A DNA stretch of 43,069 bases from a virus, in the IMG/VR virus record IMGVR_UViG_3300027833_000091, positions 1 through 43,069 of that record; one strand, 5' to 3'. The translations under genes were made by a program, and so were the position numbers. The notes beneath the pieces were generated by a model that was not told the DNA's origin, did no database searches, and saw only the letters and a list, made by a program, of their open reading frames with translations. Positions 38,536 to 43,069 of the stretch are shown here, piece by piece (position 1 is the first letter of the stretch; each line of letters opens with the position of its first letter).

Positions 38536-38832
38536 ATGACCGAGATATTCACTTTAATTGCTGACGTCGGCGCACCAATTGGTGGTGCTCTGGTGATGGG
38601 CTTTTTTATATTTCTAGTACTGAAACAAATACTAGAAGGAATAGTAGATCAAATTGGAACACTAACTATGTTCTGCGAAAGCTTGGAAAATAGAGCTAGA
38701 ACAATGAGTAACGAAATGATAAAAATAGATATGTTAGTCTCATCAGCTTTAGAATTAAGACCTGATATTGAAAGAGTAGCAAGAGCTGAAAACTTTATTG
38801 AGGATGGAAAACTCGACGTCAGGAGAGACTAA
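38536..38832 (+). CDS. small membrane protein, holin-like
   Basis: A 98-residue protein with one N-terminal hydrophobic span (GGALVMGFFIFLVLKQIL) and a long helical, charged C-terminal part ending RPDIERVARAENFIEDGKLD. The next gene encodes a protein of the same plan, and the two could be diverged duplicates. They may be holin-type (BhlA/UviB-like) proteins or accessory membrane factors of the curli region. Confidence 0.65.
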   Translation: MTEIFTLIADVGAPIGGALVMGFFIFLVLKQILEGIVDQIGTLTMFCESLENRARTMSNEMIKIDMLVSSALELRPDIERVARAENFIEDGKLDVRRD

Positions 38833-39089
38833 TGGATATAGCTCAAGCAATATCCGATTACGGATTTCCAATGGTAATGGCTGTTGGTATGGGTTATTTC
38901 ATATACTATATATGGTGGTTTATTGGAGAAAAGGTTGATCCGGCATTAGGAAAAATGCATGTCGCACTTATAAGAGTTATCGATCAGACAAGGATGTTAG
39001 ATCAAGACTTAATACGCCTTCAACAAAAAGTTGATGTAGTATTAGAATATCGTGAAAACGAAAAAAAGAGGAAACCAAATGAAAATTAA
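38832..39089 (+). CDS. small membrane protein, paired with previous gene
   Basis: An 85-residue protein with ISDYGFPMVMAVGMGYFIYYIWWF as a membrane segment and a helical tail (LDQDLIRLQQKVDVVLEYRENEKK). The ...GFPM...GYFIYY... layout recalls BhlA/UviB-type holins. It overlaps the previous stop by one base and the csgF start by 11. Function unproven. Confidence 0.65.
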   Translation: MDIAQAISDYGFPMVMAVGMGYFIYYIWWFIGEKVDPALGKMHVALIRVIDQTRMLDQDLIRLQQKVDVVLEYRENEKKRKPNEN

Positions 39090-39606
39090 TGGAACACAAT
39101 TAGGAGTATTACTTATTGTACTATTTTTTTCAGCTCAAATTGTATTAGCAGATGAGTTAGTCCATAAATTTAAAAGTCCATCTTTTAGTGGTATAGGAAC
39201 TTCATCTCATTATTTGACTATTGAAAACCAAGAATTTTCTCGTAAAAAAGCTATAGCAGATGATATTGAAGCTGCATTATTACAAGCAGAAAGAGATGCT
39301 GAAAATACTACATTAGCTAAGTTTATGAGAAACTTAGAAAGCAGAATTTATGCTCAATTAAGCAAACAATTAGTAGAGAGTTTATTTTCTACTTGCGATA
39401 TTACAGATCCAGCATGTCAAACATCTAGTTTTGGTAGTTTTGTGTTGGAGGGTAATACCATTACTTATCAAAGAACAACTTGTGATTCATCCATATGGGC
39501 ATGTACTCAAAATGAAGAGGTTATAGTTATGACAATTGTCGCTGAAGATGGATCAGAGACAACGATTGTAATACCTATTGGAGCTGGAAGTGCTGGAACA
39601 GGCTAA
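39079..39606 (+). CDS. csgF: CsgF-like curli assembly protein
   Basis: A 175-residue secreted protein. Signal peptide MKINGTQLGVLLIVLFFSAQ to about residue 25 is followed by ADELVHKFKSPSFSG, the FxxPxFxG type of N-terminus that inserts into the CsgG pore in CsgF. After a helical stretch come GSFVLEGNTITYQ and VIVMTIVAEDGSETTIVIPIG, matching CsgF's C-terminal beta region. It is longer than E. coli CsgF (138) and has four cysteines in the insert. The ATG follows GAGGAAA. It precedes csgG with an overlap. Confidence 0.82.
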   Translation: MKINGTQLGVLLIVLFFSAQIVLADELVHKFKSPSFSGIGTSSHYLTIENQEFSRKKAIADDIEAALLQAERDAENTTLAKFMRNLESRIYAQLSKQLVESLFSTCDITDPACQTSSFGSFVLEGNTITYQRTTCDSSIWACTQNEEVIVMTIVAEDGSETTIVIPIGAGSAGTG

Positions 39607-40501
39607 AGTATTAAGTTTAGTTATAATCTCGATTGTATTGTCAAGTTGTGCGGGAATGCCGAGTATGACAGATAGTTGTAGCGATAGCTTAATGGAGTAT
39701 ATTGGTGAGTGTATAGAAAAGCCAATAGTAGTACATCTTCCAACGCATAAAGAACTACTTGAATTACCAGCACCAGAAAAACAACCTGTAGTGGCTGTAT
39801 ATGGATTTCCAGATTTAACAGGACAAAGAAAACAAAAAGGTGACTCAGCAATGTTTAGTACTGCAGTTACTCAAGGGGCATCAACAATGTTAATTGATGC
39901 TTTAAAAACTGCTGGTCAAGGAAGTTGGTTTAGAGTAGTAGAAAGAGTGGGATTAGACCACTTAACAAGAGAACGACAAATCGTTCGAACAACTAGAGAA
40001 CAGTATGGCGAAAAAGATGAAACAGGTTTAGCACCTCTTCTTTTCGCTGGAATAATTCTTGAAGGAGGTGTCATTGGATTTGATACTAATATCAAGACTG
40101 GAGGTGCTGGAGCAAGATATCTTGGAGTAGGAACATCGCGAGCTTATAGAAGAGATATTGTTACAGTACATTTAAGAGCCGTTAGCACATTGACGGGTGA
40201 AGTTTTATTGAATGTGCAAACATCGAAAACTATTTTGGCTGTCGCTAATGGGTACGATGTTTTTAAATTCGTTGATATGAGTACCCAACTTGTAGAAATA
40301 GAAGATGGGATAACTGAAAATGAATCAGTAACACGATCGCTAAGATCCACAATCGAAGCGGCTGTGTTAGAACTAATATACCAAGGCCATGACAGAGGTT
40401 TTTGGAACATTAAGGCAGGCCATCGCCACCCCCATGGAACTCATGGAAAAAACGATAAGCATGTCTTAGAAGAGGAAAATAAAAATGAAAATGTTAAATA
40501 G
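39590..40501 (+). CDS. csgG: CsgG curli secretion channel
   Basis: Outer-membrane nonameric pore that exports curlin subunits. The 303-residue lipoprotein has a short signal peptide with lipobox IVLSSC, then the whole CsgG pattern: ELPAPEKQPVVAVYGFPDLTGQ, FSTAVTQGASTMLIDAL, RVVERVGLDHLTRERQIVR, IILEGGVIGFDTNIKTGGAGARYLG, YRRDIVTVHLRAVSTLTGEVL, TSKTILA and DRGFWNIK. The loop after GQ is one residue longer than in E. coli and does not keep the constriction Tyr and Asn. A His-rich tail follows. I chose the GTG 7 bases after GGAG; a TTG 12 bases upstream is possible. Confidence 0.95.
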   Translation: MLEQAKVLSLVIISIVLSSCAGMPSMTDSCSDSLMEYIGECIEKPIVVHLPTHKELLELPAPEKQPVVAVYGFPDLTGQRKQKGDSAMFSTAVTQGASTMLIDALKTAGQGSWFRVVERVGLDHLTRERQIVRTTREQYGEKDETGLAPLLFAGIILEGGVIGFDTNIKTGGAGARYLGVGTSRAYRRDIVTVHLRAVSTLTGEVLLNVQTSKTILAVANGYDVFKFVDMSTQLVEIEDGITENESVTRSLRSTIEAAVLELIYQGHDRGFWNIKAGHRHPHGTHGKNDKHVLEEENKNENVK

Positions 40502-41213
40502 ATATATCGCATTTGCTATTTTATTATGCCCTGTGGTTGCTTTTGCTAGCACTAATGACAACAAGGTACTATTGGATCAGTCTGGTGATACATTAGTTTT
40601 AACTATTGACCAAATCGGTTATGGTAATAAACTATGTGGATCTATAACTGGTGGTGATTGTGCTACTGATTGGATATTAACTGGTAATAGCGTAACTATG
40701 GACATTGACATGATCGGTAACTTAAACCAAATCTTTGGTCCAACTCTTTTCGACTCCACTGATGTAGATTTAGCTATAACAGGCAACTCGAATATATGGG
40801 ATTGGAACGTAGGATATGGTGGAAGTGCTGATAGTTCAACCGTCGACGTAGCAATAAGTGGAAGTTCAAATACATTTGATATAGATTGGGGTTATAATGC
40901 TTCATCTGAAAGATTGAATATGGACTTAGACATTACTGGTGGGTCAAACGTTTGGGATATCAATATCGATGCAGATGATGTTACATGGGATATCGATGTT
41001 ATTGGATCATCTAATAACTTCGCAACAACTCAATCCGATGGTGCTTATCAATCAGTCACTTTAGAGTGGATTGGTAGTAATGGAGATATTGATATTCTTC
41101 AAACATCAGGAACCTGTCCAACAGGTATAACAAGTTGTTACGGGATTATAAATGCAGATTTCGATACAGAAAACGCTACAGTTGATATTAAGCAAAAAGA
41201 TACTGGCGACTAG
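40485..41213 (+). CDS. secreted curlin-repeat-like protein A
   Basis: A 242-residue exported protein: signal peptide MLNRYIAFAILLCPVVAFAS (about 22 residues), then repeated short beta units with the pattern (I/V)-(T/S/I)-G-x-S-N-x-(W/F)-D, for example AITGNSNIWDWN, AISGSSNTFDID, DITGGSNVWDIN and DVIGSSNNFATT. This resembles curlin repeats but with Asp/Trp replacing the Gln positions. It lies between csgG and a FecR-domain gene. It probably polymerises into, or decorates, curli-like fibres on the cell surface. Confidence 0.78.
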   Translation: MKMLNRYIAFAILLCPVVAFASTNDNKVLLDQSGDTLVLTIDQIGYGNKLCGSITGGDCATDWILTGNSVTMDIDMIGNLNQIFGPTLFDSTDVDLAITGNSNIWDWNVGYGGSADSSTVDVAISGSSNTFDIDWGYNASSERLNMDLDITGGSNVWDINIDADDVTWDIDVIGSSNNFATTQSDGAYQSVTLEWIGSNGDIDILQTSGTCPTGITSCYGIINADFDTENATVDIKQKDTGD

Positions 41214-42318
41214 CCTTTTATTAGTTAGTCAGATATCTTTTGCTAATAATATAGGCGGGATAGAAGAACACAAGGGCAGTGGTGGTATTACTCGCTTAGG
41301 AGAGAATATTACCACTGAGCTTGGCTTAGGTATACAACAGCTAGATCATGTTGAAACGGCACAAGGCCGGATGTTACTAAAATTTCTAGATGATTCTGTA
41401 GTTCGCTTAACTGAACATACTGAAGTTACTCTTACTAAGTATTATTACGATCCCAATAAAAAAGCTAGCGCAAGTATGACAATGAATTTCGTGTCAGGTA
41501 CAGCACGGTTTTCAACAGGAAGATTAGGTTTAGTACCAAAAGAAAATATAAAAATACAAACTCCAACAGCTACAATAGGTGTAAGGGGTACAGATTTTAC
41601 AACTTCGGTTGATGAATTAGGAAGAAGTTTAGTAATACTTTTACCAGAAACAGAATGCACAATTGATGGTGATTGTTCTCCAAGTGGAGAAATAACAGTT
41701 ACTAATGAAGGTGGAGTAGTTACTTTAACTGAAGCTTATCAAGCAACGATGGTTTCAAATATAAGTACTATAGCAACACAACCAGTAATATTGGATAATA
41801 TTAATTTAAATATGATTGATAATATGTTTATTGTTAATCCACCAAGAGAAATAACTGAACAACAAAATGAAGAGCAGAATGGAAGTAGTAGTGCTAACGT
41901 TAGTATTCTCGACTTCACTGATCTTGATACAGATTACTTAAAGGAAGATTTTCTTGCTGAAGATGATTTAGAATTTAATGAATTAGATATGGATCTATTA
42001 GACGTTGAGTTCTTACAAGATGTTTTAGTAGCTTTGGAAGAAGTAAGTATATTTAATAGAAGATCTGGTAGTGCTGGAGATGCAGGAGATATAGTTGGAA
42101 CAAGTGCTCCAGGTTTTGATAAAGACACTCAATATAATACTATAATAGATCAAGGAGCAGGTCAAATTTGGTTCTATAGAGAAGTAAATGGAATAGTATC
42201 AATAAGGATACCTATAGGAACCAATTTAACATTGGATACAGAAAATGAAGGTAGAAAAAATAACATTATCGTTGGCGATGGCCAGTCTGTTATTATCACC
42301 ATTCGCCAAGGCGGATAA
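41152..42318 (+). CDS. exported FecR-domain protein in the curli operon
   Basis: A 388-residue exported protein with a signal-like N-terminus (LATSLLLVSQISFANN, ending near residue 33), a FecR-type beta domain with MLLKFLDDSVVRLTEHTEV, FVSGTARFSTG and the hallmark TPTATIGVRGTDF, then a long acidic linker and a C-terminal beta segment (NLTLDTENEGRKNNIIVG...IITIRQGG) that resembles a curlin repeat. A TTG at 41182 is an alternative start. The overlaps with both curlin-like genes mean these genes evolved as one unit. Confidence 0.8.
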   Translation: MQISIQKTLQLILSKKILATSLLLVSQISFANNIGGIEEHKGSGGITRLGENITTELGLGIQQLDHVETAQGRMLLKFLDDSVVRLTEHTEVTLTKYYYDPNKKASASMTMNFVSGTARFSTGRLGLVPKENIKIQTPTATIGVRGTDFTTSVDELGRSLVILLPETECTIDGDCSPSGEITVTNEGGVVTLTEAYQATMVSNISTIATQPVILDNINLNMIDNMFIVNPPREITEQQNEEQNGSSSANVSILDFTDLDTDYLKEDFLAEDDLEFNELDMDLLDVEFLQDVLVALEEVSIFNRRSGSAGDAGDIVGTSAPGFDKDTQYNTIIDQGAGQIWFYREVNGIVSIRIPIGTNLTLDTENEGRKNNIIVGDGQSVIITIRQGG

Positions 42319-42967
42319 CAAGATAATACTTGAAAACGTTTTTGATGGCGATAATTTAACACTAAAAATAGAGCAAGTTGGTGCTAATAACACTATTAAT
42401 TGCTATCAAATAAATTCATGTGATGTTGATGGAAATAATGTATCATTACATTTTGAACAAACAAATGAATCATCAAATGAAAATAAAATACAAATATGGC
42501 ATTTAGACGGAAACAGTAATCAAATAAGATGGGGCCAAGGTGTTTCATTAAATAGCGCAACTGATACTGGATTTTTATATGACAGTTCAGACTCAGGTGG
42601 TCATTATGCTCGTATGGATATACATGGAGATAGTAATTCTATTGTAGGATTCCAACAGAATGGAGGGGGTAGTAATTCTGGTCATACGTTTACTACTTTA
42701 ATATGGAGTGACAATAATGAAATATGGGCTAGGCAGCAGGGAGATGGCGCTAAGTCATTACACATTCAAACATATAACGATGGTAATGAAATAGAAGTAA
42801 GACAAAAGGGAAATGGTGCTAATCATTCAGCCAATATTGTTTTATCTGGAACATATCCTACAGATTTATATTTGTTTCAAAGAAGTGGAGTAACTCAATC
42901 ATATTCTCTTACTCAAAATTGTCAGACAGTTGGCGGTTGTGGTATCAGCGTAACTCAGGGTGACTAA
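42245..42967 (+). CDS. secreted curlin-repeat-like protein B
   Basis: A 240-residue exported protein: signal peptide MKVEKITLSLAMASLLLSPF then ADNK. Repeats include DGNSNQIRWGQG, HGDSNSIVGFQQNG, WSDNNEIWARQQGDG and YNDGNEIEVRQKGNG, close to the canonical curlin pattern N-x-(A/I)-x-x-x-Q-x-G. It is closer to CsgA/CsgB than protein A is. The gene overlaps the FecR-domain gene by 74 bases and the next gene by one. Confidence 0.85.
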   Translation: MKVEKITLSLAMASLLLSPFAKADNKIILENVFDGDNLTLKIEQVGANNTINCYQINSCDVDGNNVSLHFEQTNESSNENKIQIWHLDGNSNQIRWGQGVSLNSATDTGFLYDSSDSGGHYARMDIHGDSNSIVGFQQNGGGSNSGHTFTTLIWSDNNEIWARQQGDGAKSLHIQTYNDGNEIEVRQKGNGANHSANIVLSGTYPTDLYLFQRSGVTQSYSLTQNCQTVGGCGISVTQGD

Positions 42968-43069
42968 TGAATAGAATGGAATGCCCAGAAGAATATTACG
43001 AGTGTCTTACAGAAGAAGAGTACGATAATATATTAGAACTCTTCGAAGAAAATGATATATCATTTCCAG
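42967..43069 (+). CDS. start of an acidic unknown protein, truncated by window edge
   Basis: Begins at an ATG overlapping the previous stop (TAATG) and stays open to the end of the window: 34 residues, MNRMECPEEYYECLTEEEYDN..., strongly acidic with two cysteines. Translational coupling to the curli operon suggests it may belong to it. Nothing more can be said from the fragment. Confidence 0.55.
   Translation, partial: MNRMECPEEYYECLTEEEYDNILELFEENDISFP

Noticed and set aside
513-42362. Numerous minus-strand open frames of 60-130 codons
   Set aside because: All lie opposite well-supported plus-strand genes, have no ribosome sites or recognisable families, and their composition reflects the complement of AT-rich coding sequence.
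1-43069. tRNA genes, CRISPR arrays, insertion sequences, integrase or attachment sites
   Set aside because: Intergenic gaps are nearly all under 100 bases; no cloverleaf, no regularly spaced repeats and no transposase or integrase motifs were seen.

Overview
The window looks like part of the genome of a marine T4-type myovirus. It is AT-rich, every supported gene is on the + strand, and genes abut or overlap by a few bases throughout. Core T4-type genes are present: a UvsX recombinase, a gp41-type helicase, T4-type RNase H, NrdA/NrdB, a gp31/GroES-like co-chaperonin and a T4-type lysozyme. They are mixed with genes typical of phages of low-GC ocean bacteria: ThyX, ribosomal protein S21, a peroxiredoxin, IscU/IscA and serine hydroxymethyltransferase. 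A SAR11-type (Pelagibacter-like) host is my inference from composition and gene content; nothing in the window proves it.

Layout. (1) 1-5625: the end of a dCMP deaminase gene and a small membrane protein, then a tightly overlapping block. The block encodes a myo-inositol-1-phosphate synthase, a HAD phosphatase, a protein resembling the helical domain of 5-hydroxymethyl-dU DNA kinases, an SGNH-like protein and a C5-methyltransferase homologue. It reads like an undescribed DNA-base hypermodification cassette with inositol as a possible substituent. (2) 5600-11470: an early-type promoter, peroxiredoxin, S21, UvsX, helicase, ThyX, a stand-alone polynucleotide 3'-phosphatase and small genes. (3) 11475-21600: a late region behind a TATAAATA promoter. 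Many otherwise unrelated proteins here begin with a similar short leader (M-x-x-F-K-x-F-x-x-E). They include a P-loop kinase, a ligase-like nucleotidyltransferase, an adenylyltransferase-like protein and a Lys-rich basic protein. I read the leader as a capsid-targeting and prohead-protease signal, so these may be proteins packaged in the head. A transglutaminase-like peptidase lies among them but lacks the leader. (4) 21583-23473: a spanin-like pair and a class 3 lipase. (5) 23476-34820: modules for ribonucleotide reduction, folate/SHMT, RNase H, co-chaperonin, exonuclease and a SET-domain protein, several opened by near-identical early promoters. (6) 34792-38514: late structural and lysis genes plus a complete IscU-IscA iron-sulfur pair. 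(7) 38523-42967: two small membrane proteins followed by a curli-type (type VIII secretion) operon: CsgF, CsgG, two secreted curlin-repeat proteins and a FecR-domain protein.

How they fit together. The deaminase, ThyX, SHMT, RNR and glutaredoxin would supply dNTPs. UvsX, helicase, RNase H and the PD-(D/E)XK nuclease serve replication and recombination. S21, IscU/IscA and the peroxiredoxin could maintain or redirect host machinery. The curli operon could place a pore and amyloid-like fibres in or on the infected cell. Six early promoters (TTTAC[AT], 17 bp, TATAAT with an upstream TGT) and four TATAAATA late promoters give a simple two-phase expression plan. No tRNA, CRISPR array, insertion sequence or minus-strand gene was found. 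The only gene-free stretch over 150 bases (31118-31317) holds a perfect 16S-tail complement without a start codon, a strong terminator, a dyad and a promoter.
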